Assembly: GCF_014174355.1 (NCBI RefSeq)
Contig: NZ_JABEQF010000001.1
Coordinates: 1 to 64,000 of the forward strand
DNA from: Gluconacetobacter azotocaptans
GTDB taxonomy: Bacteria > Pseudomonadota > Alphaproteobacteria > Acetobacterales > Acetobacteraceae
Reading direction: 5' to 3'
DNA length: 64,000 bases
Below the pieces are notes generated by a model. The model saw nothing but the letters and a program-made list of their open reading frames with translations, ran no database searches and was not told the DNA's origin. This document shows positions 1-6,965 of the stretch, one piece after another (position 1 is the stretch's first letter; every line of letters starts with the position of its first letter). The translations under genes were made by a program, and so were the position numbers.

Positions 1-6
1 AACGGA

Positions 7-29
7 CGTGGGCATCTTCAATGCCCACG
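7..29. repeat. Perfect 9-bp hairpin
   Basis: CGTGGGCAT and ATGCCCACG form a perfect 9-bp stem (7-15 with 21-29) around a five-base loop. No T-run follows, so it is not a typical intrinsic terminator. It lies about 120 bases upstream of the first small gene and could be a regulatory hairpin or the end of a gene to the left. Confidence 0.5.
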
Positions 30-147
30 CATCACCAGGCCCAAAAGTAAAGGAGCGGCAGCCCTGAAAATCCACCTCCCGCAGGCAATCCACTACCCGC
101 GCACAGGTCTCTGAACGACCAGGCTTTACGGCTGCCTCGGTAATCTG

Positions 148-507
148 ATGCCTGACAATCAGACGACCGCACCTGGCCATCTGTCCGCCGACGAGCTGAG
201 ACGGCTCAAGCGCGAGCTGGTGGGGACGTGCCAGGCGATCGATGTGGCGCTAGAGAGCCTAGCCCTCGATATCCCGCCGGACGTGGCCGCGAAGCGCGGA
301 CTCGCACGGCGCGTGGCGGACGAAGACGAGGGTGATAACGACACGACCGGGGAGGACAGCCTCACAATGGGAACGTGGATCACCGGCATGGTCGTCGGCA
401 TAGCCTTGTTCGCGCTCGCCTATCATTTTGGCGTGCTCGACTCAATTATTGCGACCTGGACTCCGGCAGGCCATCAAGGTGCGCGCGCCAGACTGGAGTG
501 GGGATAA
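148..507 (+). CDS. Small single-pass membrane protein, unknown function
   Basis: This 119-residue protein is not recognised. Its N-terminus MPDNQTT precedes a charged helical segment and an acidic stretch (about residues 55-70). One hydrophobic helix (about residues 77-97) ends in HFGVLDS. The same N-terminal motif recurs at 4300 (17 identical bases, 152-168 and 4304-4320), and both the MPDN start and the HFGxLDS end recur in the tiny gene at 3964. It is therefore one member of a local paralogous set. The ribosome binding site is weak. A membrane location is inferred from the helix only. Confidence 0.55.
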   Translation: MPDNQTTAPGHLSADELRRLKRELVGTCQAIDVALESLALDIPPDVAAKRGLARRVADEDEGDNDTTGEDSLTMGTWITGMVVGIALFALAYHFGVLDSIIATWTPAGHQGARARLEWG

Positions 508-622
508 CGATGGCCGCCAAGCAGACGACCGCCAGACGAATCATACTCCAGCCTCTAGGCTCAGGACCTATTGATTTTGTAGGGCTGGCGTGATTCAGGC
601 TCCCATGAAGGAGCCCCGAAGG

Positions 623-1326
623 ATGAGTGATTTATTCTGGCTGACGGATGAGCAGATGGCGCGGCTTGGGCCGTATTTTCCGAAGAGCCACGGCAAGCGC
701 CGGCTAGATGATCGTCGGGTGCTGAGCGGAATTATCTTCGTCAATCGTAATGGGCTGCGTTGGCGGGATGCGCCGAAAGACTATGGGCCGCACAAGACGC
801 TCTACAATCGCTGGAAGCGGTGGGGTGACAAGGGCGCCTTCCTGCGGATGATGGAAGGTCTGGCTGTGCCCGAGGCTTCCGAGCGCAAGACGGTGATGAT
901 CGACGCGACGTATCTCAAGGCACACCGTACGGCTTCGAGCCTGCGGGTAAAAAAGGGGATGCGGGCCGCCTGATCGGCCGCACGAAAGGCGGTATGAACA
1001 CCAAGCTTCACGCCATCACCGATACAAACGGCCGCCCTTTGAGCCTCTTCATGACCGCAGGCCAGGTCAGTGATTATATCGGTGCCGCCGCTTTGCTCGA
1101 TGAGCTGCCGAAGGCCCAATGGCTGCTCGCCGACCGGGGCTATGATGCCGACTGGTTCAGGGACGCCTTGCAGGGAAAGGGTATCAAGCCCTGCATCCCG
1201 GGCCGAAAATCCCGGAACAAGGCCGTCAAATACGACAAGCGCCGCGTTGCGACCCGCTACGACAGGTGCCCGACCGTCTTCTTCTCAGTCATCTGCCTCG
1301 CCGCAACCGTCTTGTTCTGGTTATGA
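623..1326 (+). pseudogene. IS5-family transposase, frameshifted and lacking catalytic Glu
   Basis: The first frame (MSDLFWLTDEQMARLGPYF) is the IS5-type N-terminal domain and carries the first catalytic Asp in MIDATY. It ends at 973. A -1 shift at 949-955 continues into the second frame (GRLIGRTKGGMNTKLHA), which has the second Asp in LLADRGYDAD. Near the end the protein jumps from KAVKYDKRR directly to VATRYDRCPTVFF. Family members have about 19-20 further residues here, including the Y-R-E-K signature (RNRIEIMFGRLKDW) with the catalytic Glu. The product is therefore predicted inactive. The ATG at 623 follows AAGGAG and is preferred to the upstream alternative at 590. Confidence 0.8.
949..955 (+). 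other. A AAA AAG slippery heptamer (-1 frameshift site)
   Basis: Bases 949-955 read A AAA AAG in the frame of the first transposase ORF, the classical -1 slippery heptamer. Slipping one base back joins the two frames. IS427-group elements commonly use programmed frameshifting, so this disruption is probably native rather than decay. Confidence 0.75.
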
Positions 1327-1541
1327 GTCCTGAGCCTAGCGGAGTGCGGGTCTCGTCTGCCCCCTTCGATTGGCATCGTGTGATGCCTGACCGGAACCGT
1401 TGTGGTGCCACCCAAGGGGGCATCCACCCCACCAGGAAGCCGTTGTTTAGCCAGTTGTCGGCATCAGCTTCGTTTCTATATGATACATCATCCACGCTCG
1501 CGGGTTCTGCCGCTGTGGCCGACCAAAAAAGAGGATATAAC

Positions 1542-2591
1542 TTGGAAGCGTATTCGATCTGGAACAACAAGGGTGGTACTGGAAAGAGTACCATTACTTT
1601 CCACATTGCTTCTCGCTTCGCTGAGAAGCACCCGGAGCGTAAAGTGTTGGTCGTCGACATGTGCCCTCAAGCTAACAGCTCGATGTTGTTGCTTGGCGGA
1701 GGCGTCAAAGGTGAAGCTGAGCTTCTCAAACTATGCTCGTTCGCCAAGCCCAAAAGTGTCGTCGGCTATATTAGTGATGCCATTCTAAACCGCACCACGC
1801 CCGACATCGGTAGCTACTCAATCCAGGTTGCGACGCTCAATGATAAGGTGTCGCACAACTTGTATCTTCTTAGTGGAGACGGCAATCTGGAGTTGATGGC
1901 TCCTGCCATCAATGACGAGGCTAATCGGACCCCATTTCCCGGCTTAGCTGACCCATGGGAGTGGGTTCATCTCATCTTCAAGCGGATGGTGGATGCACTA
2001 GACGGTGACAATTGGACTGTGTTTTTCGACACAAACCCTTCGTTTGCAATCTACACGGAACTTGCTATTTGCGGATCTTCGCGCCTTCTAGTTCCGGTCA
2101 ATGCAGACGACTCCTCCCGTGTGGCAGTTAAGGCTCTTTTTGCACTACTTCACGGGACGACGCCGCCACATCCGTTTTTCGGCAACTACACCTTCGCCGC
2201 AAAAGCTGGAACGCGTAAGATGGCCATCCCACAGGTCCACCTAGCTATCGGCAATCGCTTCACTCAGTTCAAGGGAGCGGCTGCTGCGTTTGAGGCTTTC
2301 TCTGAAGCGACGGCTGACCAGCTTTGGTCTGAGTACACGGCGAATCCGGCTCGTTTTGCGCCGCGCCCAACCCCTCCGACGATCCGCGAAGAATTCCTTA
2401 AAACGTACGTCGGCGAACTCCGTGACTTCAATACCGCTGGCGTGGTCGCCGCTCACCATGGCACGCCCTTGTCTAAAATGCGTCAGGACTACTACTCCGT
2501 TCACAACGATCCGGACGTGAAGGTGAACAGGAGCCAGTTGAACGTGGGTCTACAGGCTATCGACAGCGTGGTGGACCGTATCGCCCCTTAG
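1542..2591 (+). CDS. ParA/Soj-like P-loop ATPase
   Basis: This is a 350-residue deviant-Walker ATPase of the ParA/MinD superfamily, which segregates plasmids or positions cargo through ATP-dependent DNA binding. The Walker A motif NNKGGTGKST lies at residues 8-17, with the signature Lys and ATP Lys both present. VLVVDMCPQANSS is the Walker A' strand and VFFDTNPSF a Walker B-like strand. I chose the TTG at 1542 because GAGGA lies six bases upstream and the homology begins immediately; the frame stays open back into the IS element only by chance. No parB follows, so it is an orphan or a cargo-positioning ParA. Confidence 0.8.
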   Translation: MEAYSIWNNKGGTGKSTITFHIASRFAEKHPERKVLVVDMCPQANSSMLLLGGGVKGEAELLKLCSFAKPKSVVGYISDAILNRTTPDIGSYSIQVATLNDKVSHNLYLLSGDGNLELMAPAINDEANRTPFPGLADPWEWVHLIFKRMVDALDGDNWTVFFDTNPSFAIYTELAICGSSRLLVPVNADDSSRVAVKALFALLHGTTPPHPFFGNYTFAAKAGTRKMAIPQVHLAIGNRFTQFKGAAAAFEAFSEATADQLWSEYTANPARFAPRPTPPTIREEFLKTYVGELRDFNTAGVVAAHHGTPLSKMRQDYYSVHNDPDVKVNRSQLNVGLQAIDSVVDRIAP

Positions 2592-2697
2592 TGTTCGAGT
2601 GACGATTATTTTCGTGACTTCAGTAGGTTATGATTTGTGGATTTGTGAGACCTGATGAGATCACGATGGCGTGGGCTGAAACCACCAGCGCACAGTA

Positions 2698-2844
2698 TCA
2701 CGGGGACGATTTGGAGTAGGCGATATCAAACTTTTTGATACCGAACGGTGTGCCGGCCGCTGTCGAATAGCTTTCGGCGGTTGCCGCTCGGGCCGTGGCG
2801 GCGATAAGGACGCACGCCACCGAAGCGGCCAACAAAATACGCAT
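2698..2844 (-). CDS. Tiny secreted protein, unknown
   Basis: A 48-residue ORF starts at an ATG 7 bases after GGGAG. Its first ~23 residues (MRILLAASVACVLIAATARA) look like a Sec signal peptide with an AxA-type cleavage site, leaving a mature peptide of about 25 residues that contains TPFGIKKFDIAYSKSSP. No family is recognised. It lies between the ParA gene and the zinc-finger-like gene, on the opposite strand to ParA. Translation is plausible from the start site and signal peptide but unproven. Confidence 0.45.
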   Translation of the reverse strand: MRILLAASVACVLIAATARAATAESYSTAAGTPFGIKKFDIAYSKSSP

Positions 2845-2984
2845 ATGTAGCTCCCGTTTTTGCAATCGGTTGAACGGTCCACCACTTCACCCGGGTCGGA
2901 GCCCTGACGCGGATAGATGGACCGTTCTCAACCGTTATACGGACCTTGATTGTGAGTGCGCGCATGTGACCCGGGATTTGGTTG

Positions 2985-3251
2985 TCAGGCGAGTTCGGGC
3001 ACGGACCAGCCGCACGCTTTTTGGTGTTCCAACCCCCACAGACGCATGATGTCGCGTGTCGTCTCGGGTGCGTCTGGGACGTGCCGGCGGTCAGCACAGG
3101 CGACATGGGCGGCCTTGGTGCCGTTGTTGATGCGGCACATTACCACGCGCTCACCCGGCTGCACGATCCGGTTGCAGCAAACGCAGCGATGGCGGTGCTT
3201 CCGCCGATCTGCGGCATAGTCGGTTTCCCAGATCGCATCAGGGCGGCGCAT
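2985..3251 (-). CDS. Small Cys/His zinc-binding-like protein
   Basis: An 88-residue protein contains CVCCNRIVQPGERVVMCRI followed by HVACAD, an arrangement of CxxC plus Cys/His that resembles a treble-clef or HNH-like zinc knuckle. The functional family is not identified. The upstream in-frame sequence to 3332 also reads open, but the start at 3251 gives a compact charged N-terminus (MRRPDAIWETDYAADRRK). It faces the next gene divergently across an AT-rich stretch (3290-3345). Confidence 0.55.
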   Translation of the reverse strand: MRRPDAIWETDYAADRRKHRHRCVCCNRIVQPGERVVMCRINNGTKAAHVACADRRHVPDAPETTRDIMRLWGLEHQKACGWSVPELA

Positions 3252-3344
3252 GGTCTGTCTCCGGACGATTGGCCGCTTTCTCTTGCTTTTATATAAAGCC
3301 TGTTCTAAACACGCAATACCTAGAATGCACAACAGGATTTATAA

Positions 3345-3971
3345 TTGATACATCGGCGAGGGTACGTGCGGGAGGGGGTAGCTGGCTGGCCGGTTGCGCG
3401 TCAGCTTCAAGTGCTGACTGATGCCGGATACGGGGCCAATATCTATCACGACACAATGACAGCGGCGGATAAGCGGGGACGCCGCGTATCGGCCCTGAGC
3501 GAACGTGCCGCTATGCTACGCCCGACGAGCCGGAAAGCTGGTAACGACGTGATCGGCGTTGCTACGATCCGGGCGTTGGCACTGAATGGTGGCCCTGACC
3601 TGATAGCTGTCTTAATGGCTGCGGCAGAGCGTGGAGCAACCGTTCACGCCCTGGCGGAAGAACTGGAAGTGCCACCCGGCGCACCGCTTGCGCTTATTCG
3701 TGATGCTGCGTCTGCATGGGACACGGGCCGACGTAACGCCCAGACGGCTGAGGGGCGCGCGATCGGCACCCAGCGGGCGTCGGAAGCGGCGGCAGCGCGC
3801 CGACAGCGCGCGTTGGCCATTGCACGGCCGCTGTGGGTTCTGCCGACTAACGAAATCACGTCCCAGGAAATCGCCACCAGGGCGGGCGTGTCCATCGCTA
3901 CGCTCCACAATCATCTCGGCGGCCGGCGTGCCGCTCAACGACGCCAAGGAAAGGAGAAAGGCAGTGCCTGA
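3345..3971 (+). CDS. Serine-recombinase-like HTH protein lacking the active-site Ser
   Basis: A 208-residue protein follows the resolvase layout: ARQLQVLTDAGY (the QL..L..AG helix), then IYHD and a C-terminal helix-turn-helix (TSQEIATRAGVSIATLHNHL, about residues 170-189). The N-terminal strand, normally YxRVSt with the nucleophilic Ser, reads GYVREGVAGWP and has no Ser, and the Arg residues of the catalytic pocket are not obvious. It is therefore probably a DNA-binding protein of recombinase descent rather than an active enzyme. The start is TTG at 3345, nine bases after AGGA. Three small genes follow closely. Confidence 0.5.
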   Translation: MIHRRGYVREGVAGWPVARQLQVLTDAGYGANIYHDTMTAADKRGRRVSALSERAAMLRPTSRKAGNDVIGVATIRALALNGGPDLIAVLMAAAERGATVHALAEELEVPPGAPLALIRDAASAWDTGRRNAQTAEGRAIGTQRASEAAAARRQRALAIARPLWVLPTNEITSQEIATRAGVSIATLHNHLGGRRAAQRRQGKEKGSA

Positions 3972-4083
3972 CAACGATACGAACGATGAAAATGCATGGG
4001 GAGCGTGGGCGTTCTTCGGACGTCTTGCGATCGCTTCTATTGCTCTTTTCATGCTTATACATTTTGGGTTTCTCGACTCGTGA
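3964..4083 (+). CDS. 39-residue single-pass membrane protein
   Basis: GTG at 3964 follows AAAGGAGAAAG, a strong ribosome binding site, and overlaps the end of the preceding gene. The protein is little more than an acidic head (MPDNDTNDEN) and one hydrophobic helix ending in HFGFLDS. Head and tail match the 148-507 protein (MPDNQTT and HFGVLDS), so the two look homologous, this one without the central insert. Function unknown. Confidence 0.6.
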   Translation: MPDNDTNDENAWGAWAFFGRLAIASIALFMLIHFGFLDS

Positions 4084-4100
4084 GCCACTCGATGCCGTGT

Positions 4101-4307
4101 ATGGGCACTGACAAGCAGATGACCACTCGACAAGCTTTGGATCAGGCGCTCGCTGTTTTCGGCTACTCAGATGCAGTCCCGTCGCATGTGCGTTACGGTC
4201 TTCTGTTAGCCATCATGCGGTTCGCTGGGACAAATGGGCGCCCGGAGATCGAGGCTCTATGCGAGGCTATGATGATCGCAATTCGGAAGGAGAACTCGCA
4301 TGGCTGA
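4101..4307 (+). CDS. Small helical protein, unknown
   Basis: A 68-residue protein (MGTDKQMTTRQALDQALAVF) predicted helical and soluble. No family recognised. Starts at 4092, 4101 or 4119 are possible; 4101 is chosen arbitrarily among near-equal sites. Its stop overlaps the next ATG by eight bases, indicating translational coupling within the small-gene cluster 3345-4524. Confidence 0.5.
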   Translation: MGTDKQMTTRQALDQALAVFGYSDAVPSHVRYGLLLAIMRFAGTNGRPEIEALCEAMMIAIRKENSHG

Positions 4308-4524
4308 CAATCAGACGACCCAACGCCCATGGGGCGATCTCGCCACCGGCGATCATGGTAAGAGCGGGAGTCCCTTCCAGTTTAAGGTCGGTGACGCTCA
4401 CGGGCATAGCGTGGTCCTTGTGCCAACCCGCACCGGAATGTCGTTCCTGAAAGACGCCCGTAGTGATCAGGAGCAGCGCCTTGACCGATCGGTCGGCTGG
4501 ACGTCTGGTCCCGATTTCCATTGA
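4300..4524 (+). CDS. Small protein with MADNQTT head, unknown
   Basis: A 74-residue protein starts at an ATG preceded by GGAAGGAGAA. The head MADNQTT shares 17 identical bases with the start of the gene at 148. The rest (a short beta-rich segment, VLVPTRTGMSFLKDARSDQE) differs and has no membrane helix. It looks like a fusion of the shared leader with another body. Function unknown. Confidence 0.55.
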   Translation: MADNQTTQRPWGDLATGDHGKSGSPFQFKVGDAHGHSVVLVPTRTGMSFLKDARSDQEQRLDRSVGWTSGPDFH

Positions 4525-4605
4525 AGTCGGACCGCGGGGCCGAAACCACGACTTGAGCGATATTGGCTTCAATCGCCTCTAAACGATTCAGAAAGGGGAA
4601 AAGTA

Positions 4606-4983
4606 TTGTCCACCCAATCGAGCCGCGCTGCTTATATTTCATTTTTAACAACGCTTCGGGAAAAAGGAATTCCCGGCGACCAATTTGAGGCAAACATTTC
4701 TTACACAATTAACGACATTGAAGATCACTTCTCGGGTACAGTAACGGCATTGTCCGACACTTACATCCGAGGTCCCGAGGTCTCTCTGCCAGACGTCCCC
4801 GGCACACCCAGAGAAGCCGTCAACCAAGCGCCAATCCCCCGTTCGTATAAGATCGAATGTGATCGGTTTCCCGTTACCTTTGCGATCGATGACGGCACGT
4901 TAGTCTTAAGGGGCAACCGAGGTGGGAACGCCCCCGTCGCCTATCATGGAGTGTATGAAGTTCGGATCACCCCCCAGCAATAA
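4606..4983 (+). CDS. Hypothetical protein, beta-rich
   Basis: A 125-residue protein starts at TTG after AAAGGGGAAAAG. It contains a helical start (SSRAAYISFLTTLREKG) and a beta-rich body ending VYEVRITPQQ. There is no signal peptide or membrane helix and no family is recognised. Base composition is lower in GC than the flanking genes, consistent with recent acquisition. Confidence 0.5.
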   Translation: MSTQSSRAAYISFLTTLREKGIPGDQFEANISYTINDIEDHFSGTVTALSDTYIRGPEVSLPDVPGTPREAVNQAPIPRSYKIECDRFPVTFAIDDGTLVLRGNRGGNAPVAYHGVYEVRITPQQ

Positions 4984-5137
4984 TTGTTTTCTTCATCCAT
5001 TACGAGCTGAAAGGAAGAAAAAGAGATATACCGGCGGGAGACCGGACGACAGAACGGTGTATCGCCCCGACGAGTTACGCTGCGCTGGACAGGGCCGAAT
5101 AGTCATGGCTCCAGTCAAAGAGAAATGAGGATCATCG

Positions 5138-5611
5138 TTGAACACGCAGTTACGGCGTCTGACCGCCCGGATCGTTTCCGCCTATGTTGCCCACACCAAT
5201 ACGCCCGCCGTGGCGCTGCCCAGCCTCCTGGCATCGATCTTCGACACCCTGGCCACCCTCGGAAAGACCGTGGAGGCGCCGCTGCCGCTCACGCCGGCGG
5301 TTCCGCCGAGAAAATCAGTCTTCCCCGACTACATCGTCTGTCTCGAAGACGGCCTGCAATTCAAGACGCTCCGGCGCCACTTGCGCAGTACCTACAACCT
5401 TACGCCAGAGCAGTACCGAGCCCGCTGGGGCTTGCCTGACGACTACCCGATGGTCGCCCCCAACCATTCGCAGCGCCGCTCGGCAATCGCGAAGCAACTC
5501 GGACTTGGCCGCAAATCCGCCGCCGCGTCAGCCACCGTACCGGAGAGGATCGACGGGATCGAAGTCACCAAGCTCCCCGCAGCCAGGCGCGGCCGCCCCC
5601 GGAAGAGTTGA
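5138..5611 (+). CDS. MucR/Ros-family zinc-finger transcriptional regulator
   Basis: A 157-residue member of the MucR/Ros family, which bind AT-rich promoter DNA through a prokaryotic Cys/His zinc finger and control surface polysaccharides, motility or plasmid functions. The diagnostic core is VFPDYIVCLEDGLQFKTLRR followed by LTPEQYRARWGLPDDYPMVA. The first zinc-ligand position reads VCLEDG, so only one Cys of the usual pair is kept; several MucR proteins also lack full ligand sets. The C-terminal tail is basic (RRGRPRKS). The start is TTG at 5138. The palindrome at 5711-5755 lies just downstream. Confidence 0.85.
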   Translation: MNTQLRRLTARIVSAYVAHTNTPAVALPSLLASIFDTLATLGKTVEAPLPLTPAVPPRKSVFPDYIVCLEDGLQFKTLRRHLRSTYNLTPEQYRARWGLPDDYPMVAPNHSQRRSAIAKQLGLGRKSAAASATVPERIDGIEVTKLPAARRGRPRKS

Positions 5612-5710
5612 CGAACGGGGCGCAGCGTTGGTCACTGGTGCAAGTCCTGACGTCTCGCCCTACCCGACGCCTGTGGATATGTGCACCGTCCTGCGGACCG
5701 CGCTCTGCCC

Positions 5711-5755
5711 GTGGGCAATCGGTGGACAACGGGACGTTGCCCACCGATTGCCCAC
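5711..5755. repeat. 45-base near-perfect palindrome with four GTGGRCAA units
   Basis: GTGGGCAATCGGTGG (5711-5725) is repeated inverted as CCACCGATTGCCCAC (5741-5755); inside, CAACG and CGTTG pair around GGA, leaving one mismatch (5726/5740). Each arm contains two GTGGRCAA boxes (5711, 5722 and, inverted, 5737, 5748) spaced 11 bases apart, about one helical turn. A DnaA-box-like TGTGGATAT lies at 5672-5680 and an AT patch near 5812. It lies in the 273-base gap between mucR and HU. Candidate operator or replication/transfer site; a terminator is less likely because no T-tract follows. Confidence 0.7.
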
Positions 5756-5884
5756 CGGCGCCACGCTCGGCACACATCTCCACCGGCCCATCCAACAGAA
5801 GAGCTTGTTTTAATTAACTCGGCCTTTACGAGGGTCCAGCAGCCCCTGGCTGCCGACCATCATCTTCACATTCCGGATCGAGCC

Positions 5885-6154
5885 ATGAGCAAAGCATTTA
5901 TTGCCGCCGTCCTGCAGGATTCCCTCGATTGCACCGGCGTCGCGGCAGCCAGAGGCGCTGAAGCCCTTGTCGGCGCGATCGTCGCCGAGCTGCAGTACGA
6001 GGGCAGCTTCACCCTGCCGTCCTTCGGCACCTTCACAGTGCGCGAGACCAGCGCGCGCCAGGCCCTCAACCCCCGCACCGGCGAGCCCGTCTCGGTCGAG
6101 GCCGGCAGAACCGTCCGCTTCAAGGCCAGCCCGCTGCTCAAGAAGGCAGTCTGA
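5885..6154 (+). CDS. HU/IHF-family nucleoid DNA-binding protein
   Basis: An 89-residue protein with the HU fold: the helical dimerisation half, then the signature FTLPSFGTFTVRETSAR and the beta-arm tip RxxLNPRTGEP, ending RTVRFKASPLLKKAV. HU proteins bend DNA non-specifically and help replication, recombination and transfer. Plasmid-borne copies are common, which fits the surrounding mobile genes. The ATG at 5885 begins exactly where the family homology begins. Confidence 0.9.
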   Translation: MSKAFIAAVLQDSLDCTGVAAARGAEALVGAIVAELQYEGSFTLPSFGTFTVRETSARQALNPRTGEPVSVEAGRTVRFKASPLLKKAV

Positions 6155-6157
6155 TTG

Positions 6158-6965
6158 ATGCCTGGGACCGGGAGCGGGCCAACAATCCCCAGCCCGCCTC
6201 TGGTCCTGGTGGTCCGCCCGCGCCTCGCGCCAGACGCACCGCCGCTCGCCCGGATCCTGATCAATCAGGAGGAGAGCCGTGCCCGTGACGAGGCCGGTGC
6301 GATCGTATGGGCCAGGCTGACGATCACCTATCGGCGCCTTGCCGGCCCGCCAGCCGCAGCCGACCCGGCGGTTCCTGGCATGCTACGCACGGCAGTGGGA
6401 CGACCGCGCCCGTATCAGCCTGACCTCGCACAACCCCAGACGTGGTGCGGTCTTTCTCGACCTGGAGGAGCTGGAGGGCAACCGCATCGGCTCTTATCTG
6501 ATGAACCTCGTTGTGGCCTGGGCACGGCAATGGCCTGACGCCTCGGTGAACCCGATCACCCTGCTCGCGCACCAGGCGCGCGGTGAAAATACGATCCGGC
6601 GCAGCCGGCCCTACGAACAGTTCGGCATCACCTTCCGCTAGACGGACGAGACCAGGGCCGCAGGCGTCGCCAACGAGATGTCCGCCGGCCAGCTGATCCC
6701 CTGGGACCATTTGCCGGAAAATCTGTCCGTGCTCTCGCTCGACGCAGCCTTCGACGAGCAGCATCGCGAACTTGCCGCCCTGCGCCTGGATCACCGGACC
6801 ATCCAGCTGCGCGACCGCGCCCTTCGCGATGAACTGCAGCGCGCGATCGCCGATCCGCTTCGCTTTGCCGGCCGGCAGATCTGGTATCGCCATGCCCCGT
6901 TTCTGCTCGGTGCGGCGTCACTCGCGGTCGTCGGTGTCGTCTTCCTGCTGGCGCGATCGCGCTGA
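6158..6965 (+). pseudogene. Plasmid-type GNAT acetyltransferase, frameshift plus amber stop
   Basis: The region codes for one protein in pieces. The first frame (LARILINQEESRARDEAG) breaks near 6340, the next carries the GNAT core (GNRIGSYLMNLVVAWARQWP and RRSRPYEQFGITF), and a TAG at 6639-6641 interrupts FGITFR*TDETRAAGV. Known plasmid homologues have Tyr at the stop (YTD). Reading through, the frame continues to 6965 and ends with a membrane-anchor helix (FLLGAASLAVVGVVFLLARS). One indel and one substitution account for the damage, so decay is recent. Its end overlaps the convergent gene by 48 bases. Confidence 0.7.

Larger units (their letters stand above)
559..1335 (+). mobile_element. 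IS5-family (IS427-group-like) element, internally deleted
   Basis: Terminal inverted repeats GCTCAGGAC (559-567) and GTCCTGAGC (1327-1335) bound about 777 bases and are flanked by CTAG on both sides (555-558 and 1336-1339), fitting the YTAR/TA target preference of IS5-family elements. It encodes a two-frame DDE transposase on the plus strand. Related elements are usually nearer 850 bases, and the missing stretch falls inside the transposase C-terminus. The element sits between a short open frame that starts at 510 (MAAKQTTARR) and the parA-like gene. Confidence 0.85.

Noticed and set aside
510-557. Gene start MAAKQTTARR interrupted by the IS insertion
   Set aside because: Removing the IS and rejoining at CTAG gives only about 30 codons before a stop, so there is no convincing interrupted gene.
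1266-1541. N-terminal extension of the ParA-like frame back into the IS element
   Set aside because: ParA homology starts at the TTG at 1542, which has a good ribosome binding site; the upstream frame reads through IS sequence by chance.
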